A stretch of 64,000 bases of DNA from NCBI RefSeq assembly GCF_900239975.1, contig NZ_LS992154.1:62001-126000 (forward strand), given 5' to 3'. This DNA comes from Chlamydia poikilotherma. GTDB taxonomy: Bacteria; Chlamydiota; Chlamydiia; Chlamydiales; Chlamydiaceae. The position numbers were made by a program, and so were the translations under genes. Positions 55,747 to 64,000 of the stretch are shown in pieces. Position 1 is the stretch's first letter. The number at the start of each line of letters is the position of its first letter. Under the pieces are notes generated by a model, which did not search any database, had not been told where the DNA came from, and saw nothing but the letters and a program-made list of their open reading frames with translations.

Positions 55747-56115
55747 ATGCCACGCATCATTGGAATTGATATTCCTGCGAAGAAAAAATTAAAAATAAGT
55801 CTTACATATATTTATGGGATAGGGCCAGCTCGTTCTGAAGAGATTATTGCAAAATTGCAATTGAATCCTGAAGCTAGGGCTGTTGAATTGACGGAAGAAG
55901 AAATAGGCCGTCTTAATTCTCTCCTGCAGTCAGAATATGTAGTTGAAGGAGACTTGCGACGTCGTGTGCAGTCAGATATTAAAAGATTGATCTCTATACA
56001 CGCTTATCGTGGACAAAGACATCGTCTTTCACTGCCTGTAAGAGGACAGAGAACGAAAACAAATTCTCGAACACGTAAAGGCAAACGTAAAACGGTCGCA
56101 GGCAAGAAGAAATAA
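55747..56115 (+). CDS. rpsM: 30S ribosomal protein S13
   Basis: 122 residues. [20 protein letters not shown] and the basic tail [18 protein letters not shown] are typical; it contacts the P-site tRNA. GGGAGG precedes ATG 55747. Confidence 0.95.
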   Translation: MPRIIGIDIPAKKKLKISLTYIYGIGPARSEEIIAKLQLNPEARAVELTEEEIGRLNSLLQSEYVVEGDLRRRVQSDIKRLISIHAYRGQRHRLSLPVRGQRTKTNSRTRKGKRKTVAGKKK

Positions 56116-56135
56116 TTTTTTTAGGAGAACGTGTT

Positions 56136-56534
56136 TTGGTTAAACATCAAACGCAGAAAAAAGGCGTAAAAAGAAAACAATTAAAGAATATTCCTTCAGG
56201 CGTTGTTCATGTTAAGGCTACCTTCAACAATACGATTGTGTCTATAACAGATCCTGCAGGGAATACTATCTCTTGGGCTTCAGCTGGAAAAGTTGGATAT
56301 TCTGGATCTCGTAAGTCATCTGCTTTTGCTGCAACGGTGGCTGCACAAGACGCTGCAAAAAATGCTATGAATTCTGGCCTTAAAGAAGTCGAAGTATGTT
56401 TAAAAGGCACCGGAGCTGGTAGGGAATCTGCAGTTCGCGCTCTCATAGCCGCTGGTTTAGTTGTTTCTGTCATCCGTGACGAAACTCCTGTTCCTCATAA
56501 TGGTTGTCGACCAAGAAAAAGGCGCAGAGTGTAG
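56136..56534 (+). CDS. rpsK: 30S ribosomal protein S11
   Basis: 132 residues. The start is TTG 56136, eight bases after AGGAG; no ATG or GTG in frame is close. [16 protein letters not shown] and the C terminus [18 protein letters not shown] are near-universal. rpsD, which often follows, is absent. Confidence 0.95.
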   Translation: MVKHQTQKKGVKRKQLKNIPSGVVHVKATFNNTIVSITDPAGNTISWASAGKVGYSGSRKSSAFAATVAAQDAAKNAMNSGLKEVEVCLKGTGAGRESAVRALIAAGLVVSVIRDETPVPHNGCRPRKRRRV

Positions 56535-56554
56535 TTTTAGGGAAGGAGAAAGGG

Positions 56555-57685
56555 ATGTCGGATAATTCACAAAATTTACTTTATGATAAATTTGAATTGC
56601 CAGAGTCAGTCAAAATGATGGCTGTAGAAGGTAGCGGGGGATCGATTGATAAGCAGGCGAGTTTTGTCGCAGAGCCTCTGGAAAGGGGTATGGGCCATAC
56701 CTTAGGTAATGCTTTAAGAAGGGCATTGCTAATTGGTTTAGAGGCTCCTGCAATTATTTCTTTTTCTATGACTGGCGTACTTCATGAGTACATGGCAATA
56801 GATGGAATCGTAGAAGATGTAACAAATATCGTCTTGAATTTGAAAGGGGCTTTGCTTAAGAAATATCCTTTCCAAGATAGCGAAGACGGTCGTTGCACTC
56901 AATTGTTAAAGTCTACTATTTCTGTAGATGCCTCTGATCTGGCTGCTTGTGGTGGTCAAAAATTTATAACGTTAGCTGATTTGTTACAAGAAGGCGGGTT
57001 TGAGTCTGTTAATCCAGATCATTTAATTTTTACTGTAACACAGCCCATGCAAATTGAAATTGCCTTAAGAGTGGCTTTTGGAAGAGGATATTCTACATCT
57101 GAGAGAATCATTCTCGAAGATAAGGGTGTGAATGAGATTATTTTAGACGCAGCCTTCTCGCCCGTAGTTTTGGTTAATTATTTTGTAGAAGATACTCGTG
57201 TCGGTCAAGATACAGATTTCGATCGCTTAATTTTGCATGTAGAAACAGATGGTAGAGTATCTCCTAAAGAAGCATTAGCTTTCTCTACACAGATTTTAAC
57301 TAAGCATTTCTCTATTTTTGAAAAAATGGATGAGAAGAAAATAGTCTTTGAAGAAGCTATTTCCATTGAGAAAGAGAATAAAGACGATATTCTTCATAAA
57401 TTAGTTTTAGGTATTAATGAGATTGAATTGTCTGTAAGATCTACGAACTGTTTATCTAATGCAAACATTGAAACCATTGGTGAACTGGTAATTATGCCAG
57501 AGCCCCGCCTGTTGCAATTCAGAAACTTTGGCAAGAAGTCTCTTTGTGAGATTAAGAATAAGTTAAAGGAAATGAAGCTCGAATTGGGAATGGATCTCAG
57601 TCAATTTGGCGTTGGTTTAGACAACGTAAAAGAAAAAATGAAGGGTTATGCCGAAAAAATTCGGTCTAAAAACGTCAAGGGATAA
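56555..57685 (+). CDS. rpoA: RNA polymerase alpha subunit
   Basis: 376 residues. The N-terminal domain ([18 protein letters not shown]) assembles beta and beta-prime. The C-terminal domain after about 300 has [22 protein letters not shown] and the [13 protein letters not shown] helix-hairpin-helix that binds UP elements. ATG 56555 follows GGAAGGAGA; an in-frame opening at 56504 inside rpsK is not the start. Confidence 0.96.
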   Translation: MSDNSQNLLYDKFELPESVKMMAVEGSGGSIDKQASFVAEPLERGMGHTLGNALRRALLIGLEAPAIISFSMTGVLHEYMAIDGIVEDVTNIVLNLKGALLKKYPFQDSEDGRCTQLLKSTISVDASDLAACGGQKFITLADLLQEGGFESVNPDHLIFTVTQPMQIEIALRVAFGRGYSTSERIILEDKGVNEIILDAAFSPVVLVNYFVEDTRVGQDTDFDRLILHVETDGRVSPKEALAFSTQILTKHFSIFEKMDEKKIVFEEAISIEKENKDDILHKLVLGINEIELSVRSTNCLSNANIETIGELVIMPEPRLLQFRNFGKKSLCEIKNKLKEMKLELGMDLSQFGVGLDNVKEKMKGYAEKIRSKNVKG

Positions 57686-57693
57686 TTAAGTAT

Positions 57694-58122
57694 ATGCAAC
57701 ACGCTAGAAAGAAATTTAGAGTTGGTCGTACTTCTGCGCATAATCGTTGTATGTTAGCTAACATGTTAAAGTCTCTAATCCATCAAGAGAGAATCGAAAC
57801 TACTTTGCCTAAGGCAAAAGAGTTGCGTCGATGTGCGGATAAGATGATTACATTAGCTAAAAAAAATACATTGGCTGCAAGACGTTTAGCTGTTGCTAGG
57901 CTAATGGTTAGATACAATAAGTTGACAAGTAAAGAAGCTCGTCAAGCTAAGGCAGGCGATCTATCAGCTTATAACGTAGATCGTACAATAATAAACAAAC
58001 TATTCGATGAATTGGGTACTCGTTTTGTCTCTAGAAATGGCGGCTATACGCGTATTTTGAAGTTGCAAAATAGAGTTGGTGATAATGCACGAAAGTGTAT
58101 TATAGAATTTTTAGCTAATTAG
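57694..58122 (+). CDS. rplQ: 50S ribosomal protein L17
   Basis: 142 residues, with the standard N terminus [20 protein letters not shown] and [23 protein letters not shown]. Last ribosomal gene of the block, directly after rpoA. Confidence 0.95.
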   Translation: MQHARKKFRVGRTSAHNRCMLANMLKSLIHQERIETTLPKAKELRRCADKMITLAKKNTLAARRLAVARLMVRYNKLTSKEARQAKAGDLSAYNVDRTIINKLFDELGTRFVSRNGGYTRILKLQNRVGDNARKCIIEFLAN

Positions 58123-58159
58123 GCTATTTTTTGCGAATGCTGACTACTAGGGAATAGTG

Positions 58160-59167
58160 ATGAAAGTTGTAATTAACGGTTTTGGACGGATTGGAAGATT
58201 AGTTTTAAGACAAATTCTAAAAAGAAACTCTCCTATTGAAGTCGTCGCTGTTAATGATCTTGTTCCTGGGGAGGCTTTAACGTATTTATTTAAATACGAT
58301 TCTACTCATGGGCGCTTCCCAGCAGACGTATCTTATGATAACGGCTATCTTGTTGTTGATGGCCGTAGAATTCAATTATTAGATCAGCGGGATGTCCAGA
58401 AGCTTCCTTGGAAAGATCTAGGTGTAGATACTGTTATTGAAAGTACAGGTTTATTTACCAAAAAAGAAGATGCTGCGAAACATCTTGAGTCTGGTGCGAA
58501 ACGTGTGCTTATTACTGCTCCTGCAAAAGGAGATGTCCCGACATTTGTAATGGGAGTAAATGAGAATACATTCGATTCCGATAAGGATACCATTATTTCT
58601 AATGCCTCGTGTACAACAAATTGTCTTGCTCCTTTGGCTAAAGTGTTGCTAGATAATTTTGGTATTGAAGAAGGCTTAATGACCACAGTTCATGCTGCTA
58701 CAGCCACTCAAAGTGTTGTAGATGGCCCGTCTAAGAAGGATTGGAGAGGTGGTAGAGGAGCTTTTCAAAATATTGTTCCCGCTTCTACAGGAGCTGCGAA
58801 GGCTGTTGCCTTGTGCCTCCCAGAATTAAAGAATAAATTAACCGGAATGGCTTTCAGAGTTCCTGTTGCTGATGTTTCTGTCGTTGACCTTACTGTAAGA
58901 TTACAGAAGTCAACAACGTATGAAGAGATATGTAAAGTTATTAAAAATGCTTCAGAAACTAATTTGCGTGGGATTCTAGGTTATACGGATCAAGAAGTAG
59001 TTTCTTCTGATTTTATAGGATGTGAACATTCTTCTATATTTGATGCTGGTGCAGGGATAGCGTTAACCGATCGTTTTTTCAAACTAGTTGCCTGGTATGA
59101 TAATGAGATAGGGTATGCAACTCGCATAGTTGATTTATTAGAGTATGTAACAAAGAACTCTAAATAA
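58160..59167 (+). CDS. gapA: Glyceraldehyde-3-phosphate dehydrogenase
   Basis: A 335-residue glycolytic enzyme. NAD-binding [11 protein letters not shown], catalytic Cys in [13 protein letters not shown], phosphate-binding [26 protein letters not shown] and C-terminal WYDNEIGYA are intact. ATG 58160 is used (a GTG lies three bases before). It is fused to the end of the alpha operon, as in other chlamydiae, and makes the substrate used by Pgk. Confidence 0.96.
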   Translation: MKVVINGFGRIGRLVLRQILKRNSPIEVVAVNDLVPGEALTYLFKYDSTHGRFPADVSYDNGYLVVDGRRIQLLDQRDVQKLPWKDLGVDTVIESTGLFTKKEDAAKHLESGAKRVLITAPAKGDVPTFVMGVNENTFDSDKDTIISNASCTTNCLAPLAKVLLDNFGIEEGLMTTVHAATATQSVVDGPSKKDWRGGRGAFQNIVPASTGAAKAVALCLPELKNKLTGMAFRVPVADVSVVDLTVRLQKSTTYEEICKVIKNASETNLRGILGYTDQEVVSSDFIGCEHSSIFDAGAGIALTDRFFKLVAWYDNEIGYATRIVDLLEYVTKNSK

Positions 59168-59179
59168 AAGGTTAAATTC

Positions 59180-60010
59180 GTGTATTTTACAAGAGATCCA
59201 GTCATTGAAACTGTAATTACGTCGAGGGAAGGATACAAGTTATCAGTTCGTAATACTAAGCATCTTTCTCAGGATCCTTTTGTTGTTGAAGCAGTTGAAG
59301 TGATTTCTTTAGGAAACACCTGTTTTTTTCGTAACTGCGATCATAGTAAACCATTCATTGTTCCCGCAGGCGATTACGAAGTAATGGAAATTCGAGATAC
59401 TAAGATCAACCTTAAAGCAGTAGGTTTAGATCGTGGTATTAAAATTGCCGGAGGCCGAGAAGCCTTAATTAAATTGCCTAAGGCTGCTCCCGTAGCTGTT
59501 GTTGAAGAAAGCTCTTCAGAGACAGTGGTTGCAGTTGAATCTTCATCTTCAGAAACTTCCACTACGTCAGCATCTTCTCATTCTACAACTAAAAAAGAGA
59601 AAAAAGAACGCAAAGGGGATAAATGGAAAGAGAAGAAAAAGCAAGGCCGCAAGAAAACTAATAAAGAGGTTTCTGAAGTGGCGGGATCTTCTCAAGAAAT
59701 TATCGATGCTGTTACTGAAGAACTTTGGGAGGAATCCCAAGAAAGTAAATTAAGTGAGCAAAAGAAATTTTCTCTATTACCTCCTCCTGCGAAATTAATT
59801 TCTGAGATTATTTCTCAAGCTGTTTCGGACCCTACAGTGACTTCAGCTGATTTAGATGAATCTTTACAGGCTTTAGTAACTGAAAGTTCTGAAGTGATTA
59901 ATGCTTTATTATCGGGTGATCAGACAATTATTTTCCCTGAAGAAGAAATGGGGGTTGCTCCAGCTTGTGAACAGCCTTTACCATCTTCTTTCCCAGCAGA
60001 GGATGAGTAG
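59180..60010 (+). CDS. Chlamydia-conserved protein with basic, Ser-rich middle (CT504 position)
   Basis: A 276-residue protein starting at GTG 59180 (AAAAGG upstream), 12 bases after gapA. Three parts: residues 1-100, a compact beta-rich domain ([39 protein letters not shown]); 105-170, a Ser/Thr run followed by a strongly basic stretch ([21 protein letters not shown]) that may bind nucleic acid; 175-276, an acidic helical tail. No signal peptide. Function unknown. Confidence 0.72.
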   Translation: MYFTRDPVIETVITSREGYKLSVRNTKHLSQDPFVVEAVEVISLGNTCFFRNCDHSKPFIVPAGDYEVMEIRDTKINLKAVGLDRGIKIAGGREALIKLPKAAPVAVVEESSSETVVAVESSSSETSTTSASSHSTTKKEKKERKGDKWKEKKKQGRKKTNKEVSEVAGSSQEIIDAVTEELWEESQESKLSEQKKFSLLPPPAKLISEIISQAVSDPTVTSADLDESLQALVTESSEVINALLSGDQTIIFPEEEMGVAPACEQPLPSSFPAEDE

Positions 60011-60187
60011 GCAATTCATTAGAGATTTTTGTCTGTCTTCTCTTTGAAAACCATTGATCTAGAAAGTGTCATCTGATAAGATTTTGAGTTATATTTTTGG
60101 TATTTTTCTTAAAATAGATACTTCCAAAAATTATAGTTCGAATCACATCAGTTATTTAATTCATAATTGACAGGGTTCTTCATTATT

Positions 60188-60270
60188 GCTCAGATGGTGG
60201 AATGGTAGACACTAGGGACTTAAAATCCCTTGGGCGCAAGCCCGTGCAAGTTCGAGTCTTGTTCTGAGCA
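60188..60270 (+). tRNA. tRNA-Leu(TAA)
   Basis: An 83-base class II tRNA. Acceptor GCTCAGA/TCTGAGC with discriminator A; D arm GTGGAATGGTAGACAC; anticodon stem AGGGA/TCCCT around CTTAAAA, anticodon TAA at 60221-60223; variable arm GGGC-GCAA-GCCC; T arm GTTCGAGTC. CCA is not encoded. A T-rich run follows. CATAAT at 60162 may be its -10. Confidence 0.95.
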
Positions 60271-60453
60271 GTTTTTCTTTTTTGTTTAGATCTTAACCTA
60301 ATGATTCGCTCTCGTTGTTGAATGTAGTGCGAGCTAATCGATTTTTTTATTTTCATTTATTTTTTTGTGAAATTCTAAAATTCGGTATCCACACTAGGAA
60401 ACATCAACTTAGATTTTCTAGATTTTTCATGTCTTTTTATTGGCTGTGAAATT

Positions 60454-60482
60454 GAGACAATAACTCCTTCCTGTGCTATAAA
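60454..60482 (+). promoter_or_regulatory. Promoter for the CT503-like gene
   Basis: GAGACA (60454-60459), 17 bases, TATAAA (60477-60482). Start expected near 60489, about 28 bases before the gene. Confidence 0.5.
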
Positions 60483-60516
60483 CCGGGAAAATCTAATTAA
60501 TATTTAGAGGTATCCT

Positions 60517-61488
60517 TTGCGGCGGCTCTTATCGGCAATTAAGCTGCATCTAACTTCTATATGGTCTAGCAACTCCACTTGTTCTTCTTCAAATCATTAC
60601 GATATATACTCGAGATCTATGCTTCTGTTGCTCTGTCGATGGAAAGATGCAGACATTATGGAATGGCAATACGCTTGTCATACTTTAGCAGATGTTTGTA
60701 GTAAAATGAGTGGGCAACTTATCCCAAATAAACCCGAGTTGTTACAAGAAGATCTTTCTGATGAGGAAGATATCCATTTAGAATGGAAACATCGATTTTC
60801 AGCTTTAGAAAAAGAGTTTTCATCTCGTGATGAGGTTAGAAATACTGAAATTGAAAAGCTAAGGAATGAGAATGGTTGGTTACAACATCGTCTTTCTGAA
60901 AAGTTACAGCAAGCCCGTCATCAAAATGACATTATTGATGAATTGAAACGAGATTTGATAGAAAGTGTTCAGCAAACAGAAATTAGTGAAGGAAGACGCC
61001 TCTGTTATGAACATAAGATTAAGATCCTCGAGGAGCAGTTGGACAAGCTAACTCTATCTCGTATTCCTGAAACTGATATGTTTGAACAGGGGTCAAAAGA
61101 AAGCTTATTAAAACAGCAGGAAATAATAGATTTGAATAAAGCTATGATGAGTTTACATCAGAAAAAAGCTGATCAAGATAAGAAATATCAAGAAGAAATC
61201 GCAAGATTGAGTCTAGAGTTACAGAACTATAGACAAACTGCATATATAAATACCGAATCGGGGAAACTCCTACAGATTCAAAATGAGCTAGTTCAGAAGA
61301 AGAAGGAAGTTGCTTTACTACAAGATCTTGTTGAAGAGCAGTATTGTCAAATACAGAGGCTTAATAAGGAACTTGGGTTCGAAGATGTTTTGAATGTATC
61401 CCGTTTAAAACAGCTTTTAGGTAGAGATTTAGATTGTAATAGTACTGAAAGTGTTCAGGAATCAAAATGTAGTGGACTTGTAGAGTAG
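60517..61488 (+). CDS. Coiled-coil protein (CT503 position)
   Basis: A 323-residue protein starting at TTG 60517 with AGAGG six bases upstream. After a short basic N terminus with a Ser-rich stretch, residues about 85-300 form long heptad-rich coiled coils (KEFSSRDEVRNTEIEKL, LEEQLDKLTLSR, ELVQKKKEVALLQDLVEEQ). No signal peptide or enzyme motif. Probably structural or a scaffold; unknown function. Followed by ruvC with its own promoter. Confidence 0.78.
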   Translation: MRRLLSAIKLHLTSIWSSNSTCSSSNHYDIYSRSMLLLLCRWKDADIMEWQYACHTLADVCSKMSGQLIPNKPELLQEDLSDEEDIHLEWKHRFSALEKEFSSRDEVRNTEIEKLRNENGWLQHRLSEKLQQARHQNDIIDELKRDLIESVQQTEISEGRRLCYEHKIKILEEQLDKLTLSRIPETDMFEQGSKESLLKQQEIIDLNKAMMSLHQKKADQDKKYQEEIARLSLELQNYRQTAYINTESGKLLQIQNELVQKKKEVALLQDLVEEQYCQIQRLNKELGFEDVLNVSRLKQLLGRDLDCNSTESVQESKCSGLVE

Positions 61489-61508
61489 ATCTTACATCAA
61501 GATTCTAG

Positions 61509-61536
61509 TTGTAATTATATATGGCTAACATAGAAT
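61509..61536 (+). promoter_or_regulatory. Promoter for ruvC-ruvA
   Basis: TTGTAA (61509-61514), 16 bases, TAGAAT (61531-61536), one mismatch from TATAAT. Leader of about 50 bases to ruvC. Confidence 0.5.
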
Positions 61537-61592
61537 AAACACTACATACTCCATTCGGAGCACGTTTCTTAAGTCTGGATAAGGACTCAATT

Positions 61593-62099
61593 ATGACGCA
61601 ATTGATTATGGGGATTGATCCAGGGACACTAGTTTCTGGGTATGCTATTATTCTTGTTGAACAGCGTTATAAGATACGAGCTCATAGTTATGGGGCCATT
61701 CGTTTATCTTCCAAAGATTCACTAACACAACGTTATAAACAGCTTTTCCAAACATTATCCGGAGTATTAGATGATACTACTCCTGATGCTGTGGTTCTTG
61801 AGACTCAATATGTTCATAAGAATCCTCAAAGTACTATAAAATTGGGTATGGCGCGTGGTGTACTCGTCCTTTCAGCTGCTTTAAGAGACATTCCTGTTTT
61901 TGAATATGCTCCAAATGTAGCTAAGAGAGCTGTTGTAGGAAAAGGAAATGCGACTAAACAGCAGGTGCAATTAATGGTTAGTAAGATTTTAAATATTCCT
62001 GACGTCTTAAATTCTAATTGTGAGGATATTGCAGATGCGTTTGCATTAGCAATATGTCATGCGCATACTTCTGCCTATACTTGTTTAGGAGTTCGATAA
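61593..62099 (+). CDS. ruvC: Holliday junction endonuclease RuvC
   Basis: A 168-residue resolvase that cuts four-way DNA junctions. Catalytic acids are in place: Asp9 (GIDPGT), Glu70 ([14 protein letters not shown]), Asp145 and Asp148 ([11 protein letters not shown]). Its stop TAA overlaps the ruvA start by one base (TAATG), so translation is coupled. ruvB is not in this window. Confidence 0.95.
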   Translation: MTQLIMGIDPGTLVSGYAIILVEQRYKIRAHSYGAIRLSSKDSLTQRYKQLFQTLSGVLDDTTPDAVVLETQYVHKNPQSTIKLGMARGVLVLSAALRDIPVFEYAPNVAKRAVVGKGNATKQQVQLMVSKILNIPDVLNSNCEDIADAFALAICHAHTSAYTCLGVR

Positions 62100-62722
62100 T
62101 GTACGACTATATTCGCGGAATTCTTACTTATATCAGTTCGGGAACCATTGTAATCGAGTGTCAGGGACTCGGGTTTAGTATTTTCGCTTCCGATCGATGG
62201 TTGATTGAATTATCGAGTCAATTACATCGTGAAGTTGTTGTGTATACCTATACAGTTGTTCGTGAAACAGAACATGTTCTTTATGGATTCAACTCTCGAG
62301 GAGAACGTGAATGTTTCCGTATGTTAATTTCATTTTCTGGAGTAGGTCCTAAGACAGGCCTAGCGATATTGAATACCTTTTCTCTTAATAAACTTTGTTC
62401 TATAGCGCGTGCTGAGGATGTCAAAGCTATAGCTTCTGTTCCAGGTATAGGGAAAAAAACAGCAGAAAAACTTATGGTGGATCTCAAGCAAAAGCTTCCG
62501 GATCTGCTTCCTCTAGATTCTCAAGTAATTACTTCTTGGGCTCCCGCAAAACCCTCATGTATGGATGAAGGGATACAGGCCTTAGCCGCATTAGGATATC
62601 CTAAATCTTCGGCTGAGAGGATGATTGCTGAAGCTATGAGCGAACTTCCAAACAATGCCTCGTTAGCCGAAATTCTTCCTATTGCTTTAAAAAAGAACTT
62701 ACAAGGATTGAACAAGAACTAG
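62099..62722 (+). CDS. ruvA: Holliday junction DNA helicase subunit RuvA
   Basis: A 207-residue junction-recognition protein. OB domain at the N terminus, then two helix-hairpin-helix motifs ([16 protein letters not shown] and [19 protein letters not shown]), a flexible linker, and the C-terminal RuvB-contact domain ([17 protein letters not shown]). ATG 62099 (MYDYIRG) matches the family; a longer frame inside ruvC does not. Confidence 0.95.
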   Translation: MYDYIRGILTYISSGTIVIECQGLGFSIFASDRWLIELSSQLHREVVVYTYTVVRETEHVLYGFNSRGERECFRMLISFSGVGPKTGLAILNTFSLNKLCSIARAEDVKAIASVPGIGKKTAEKLMVDLKQKLPDLLPLDSQVITSWAPAKPSCMDEGIQALAALGYPKSSAERMIAEAMSELPNNASLAEILPIALKKNLQGLNKN

Positions 62723-62747
62723 ACTTTCCTAAAGATAGTGGTATAAT
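62720..62747 (+). promoter_or_regulatory. Promoter for ndk
   Basis: TAGACT (62720-62725), 16 bases, perfect TATAAT (62742-62747). The -35 overlaps the ruvA stop. Leader of about 40 bases. Confidence 0.6.
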
Positions 62748-62792
62748 TTCTCTCACATTCACTTCATTTTGTTTAAGGAGATAGGTATATAC

Positions 62793-63218
62793 ATGGAACA
62801 AACGCTATCAATTATCAAACCTGATTCTGTCGGCAAGGCTCACATTGGAGAGATTGTTGCAATCTTTGAAAAATCAGGATTTCGTATAGCTGCTATGAAA
62901 ATGATGCATTTATCAGTAAAAGAAGCTGAAGGTTTTTATGCTGTTCATAAATCGCGGCCATTTTTTCAAGAGCTTGTAGATTTTATGATTTCGGGTCCAG
63001 TTGTTGTTATGGTCCTCGAAGGTGATAATGCTGTAGTTCGTAACCGAGAAATTATGGGAGCTACAAATCCTCAAGAAGCTGCTCAGGGGACTATTCGTGC
63101 TCAGTTCGGTGAATCTATAGGAATTAATGCGGTACACGGATCTGATAGTTTAGAAAATGCGGCTATAGAAGTTAGCTATTTTTTCAGCAAAATCGAAATA
63201 GTTAACTCGGCCAAATAG
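62793..63218 (+). CDS. ndk: Nucleoside diphosphate kinase
   Basis: A 141-residue enzyme balancing NTP pools. Active-site His115 lies in [20 protein letters not shown] at the N terminus and [18 protein letters not shown] are typical. ATG 62793 follows AAGGAGAT; an in-frame ATG at 62769 lies before the ribosome site. Convergent with the lipoate ligase gene 13 bases on. Confidence 0.95.
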   Translation: MEQTLSIIKPDSVGKAHIGEIVAIFEKSGFRIAAMKMMHLSVKEAEGFYAVHKSRPFFQELVDFMISGPVVVMVLEGDNAVVRNREIMGATNPQEAAQGTIRAQFGESIGINAVHGSDSLENAAIEVSYFFSKIEIVNSAK

Positions 63219-63231
63219 TTAAAAAACATTT

Positions 63232-63936
63232 TCATAATAACGTTGTTGATTTTCTGTGAGGCTTTTTCAAAATATCTTTCAGTTCATTTTTTGAAAGAGT
63301 TCCCCAAAGAAAAATACTACCCGCAGATGCTTTTAATTTATCAAAAAAGCTTTCTTTAGTGGAAAACCAAGGACGAATGGTCGTTAGAAAATCTTGGTGT
63401 AAACGTTGTTTTCTATATGAAGGTTGTTTTTGGGGTATTGGTAGATAACGTTTAAGTTTGTCTATATCCATATCCCATAGAAATGTTGAGTGATGTACCC
63501 AACGGGACTTTTGGATATATTGAGCATTTCCTGCGATTTTTTTCTCACCTAAAGTATAATCATTTTCATTAATAGAAAAAGCCTTGGGGAAGATAGGTGC
63601 ATAAATGTCATAAGACCATTGCATCAAATCGTGAGAATTGGCCATGGATTCGAAAGAATTCATAATCCAAGTTACAAACAAACTATTTTCATCAATAAAT
63701 ACTGTCCCACCACCACTGTAACGTTTAATTATGGGAACATTATCAGATCGCAATTCAGGGATATGAAGGTCTTCGTTTGGATGTCTTGAAATGCCGAGGA
63801 CGACTGCTTTCGGTGCGTTAGAATTAATAATACAGATATTTTCTTCGCAGTTGCGTAGAAGAGCTTCTTCTATTTGTAATTGCTCAAAGATAGTTATTCC
63901 GGATAGATTTAAGAAAATACATTTATTGGTGAGCAT
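63232..63936 (-). CDS. lplA: Lipoate-protein ligase A-like protein (short form)
   Basis: A 234-residue catalytic domain of the biotin/lipoate ligase family: KRYSGGGTVFID at 71-82 (lipoate-AMP loop) and GEKKIAGNAQ at 130-139 with the catalytic Lys133. It attaches scavenged lipoate to 2-oxoacid dehydrogenases. It lacks the roughly 90-residue C-terminal domain of E. coli LplA, so it may need an activating partner or use lipoyl-AMP (inference). ATG 63936 has no clear ribosome site but overlaps the end of mnmG by 14 bases, suggesting coupling. Confidence 0.85.
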   Translation of the reverse strand: MLTNKCIFLNLSGITIFEQLQIEEALLRNCEENICIINSNAPKAVVLGISRHPNEDLHIPELRSDNVPIIKRYSGGGTVFIDENSLFVTWIMNSFESMANSHDLMQWSYDIYAPIFPKAFSINENDYTLGEKKIAGNAQYIQKSRWVHHSTFLWDMDIDKLKRYLPIPQKQPSYRKQRLHQDFLTTIRPWFSTKESFFDKLKASAGSIFLWGTLSKNELKDILKKPHRKSTTLL

Positions 63937-64000
63937 GTTTTTTTATAGCAACCATCAATACTTGGATATCGGCGCAAGCGATTCCTGATATCCTTGAAGC
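63923..64000 (-). CDS. mnmG: tRNA uridine-34 5-carboxymethylaminomethyl synthase MnmG (GidA), C terminus
   Basis: The minus strand from the window edge reads ASRISGIACADIQVLMVAIK, then KHAHQ and a stop at 63923-63925. ASRISG followed by a helix of this pattern is the extreme C terminus of GidA/MnmG, and CT498 (gidA) precedes CT499 in C. trachomatis. Only 25 codons are in the window. The 3' end overlaps the lipoate ligase start. Confidence 0.85.
   Translation of the reverse strand, partial: ASRISGIACADIQVLMVAIKKHAHQ

Noticed and set aside
1..64000. CRISPR arrays, insertion sequences, integrases, phage genes, rRNA genes
   Set aside because: Looked for on both strands by eye; no direct-repeat arrays, transposase motifs or rRNA sequence seen.

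Overview
The window is chromosomal DNA of a Chlamydia species: AT-rich, densely coded, with operon-sized blocks and no rRNA, CRISPR array, insertion sequence, integrase or phage gene that I can see. The evidence is gene order. One run matches C. trachomatis CT682-CT696 (PBP2, TPR protein, sufBCDS, parB, dppF/dppD, Pit accessory and permease, pgk, then a block of secreted-effector-like genes). A second run matches CT553 down to CT498 (fmu, dacF, rsbW, dnaE, uhpC, hisS, aspS, mip, trxA, lnt-lpxC-fabZ-lpxA-fmt, the ribosomal super-operon, gapA, ruvC/ruvA, ndk, mnmG). The two runs are far apart in C. trachomatis, and there is an extra three-gene insert between sufS and parB. A member of the former Chlamydophila group (psittaci/abortus/caviae/felis type) is therefore more likely than C. 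trachomatis. The species is not resolved. CT numbers are quoted from memory as reference names.

Layout. 1-7261: end of a penicillin-binding protein, a TPR protein behind a textbook sigma-54 promoter, and the SUF iron-sulfur assembly operon. 7264-8893 (minus): insert with a polysaccharide-deacetylase-like protein that has lost its usual metal ligands, a tiny Ser/Pro/Thr-rich protein and a membrane-anchored protein. 9134-15193: parB, two oligopeptide ABC ATPases, phosphate transport, pgk. 15632-19576: three Chlamydia-specific genes; the first two look like type III effectors (Pro-rich tracts, an NLS-like motif, a shared amphipathic helix, a cysteine cluster). 19693-31238: the synteny junction, an rRNA methyltransferase, DacF, RsbW, two lipoproteins resembling LptE and BamD, DNA polymerase III alpha and the glucose-6-phosphate transporter. 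31480-39057: a small exported peptide, hisS-aspS, mip-trmL, tRNA-Leu(CAG)-trxA, tsaE and an exonuclease. 39216-44474: thioesterase, lnt, lpxC, fabZ, lpxA, fmt, which cover lipid A and lipoprotein acylation. 44585-45559: an inclusion-membrane-type protein (CT529/Cap1 position). 45852-59167: rplC through rplQ plus gapA. 59180-64000: two Chlamydia-specific proteins, tRNA-Leu(TAA), ruvC-ruvA, ndk, a short lipoate ligase and the end of mnmG.

How it fits together. Most genes are housekeeping functions of an obligate intracellular parasite: host glucose-6-phosphate import, Fe-S cluster supply, envelope lipid synthesis, cell-wall enzymes and translation. The accessory interest lies in the 15.6-19.6 kb effector block, the 7.3-8.9 kb insert and several regulatory intergenic regions: a sigma-54 promoter at 1129, back-to-back promoters with a palindrome at 25100-25177, a structured rplC leader and a hairpin-rich suf leader. 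I did not find an obviously new multi-gene system. The best candidate for undescribed biology is the effector pair at 15632-18334, followed by the degenerate deacetylase insert.
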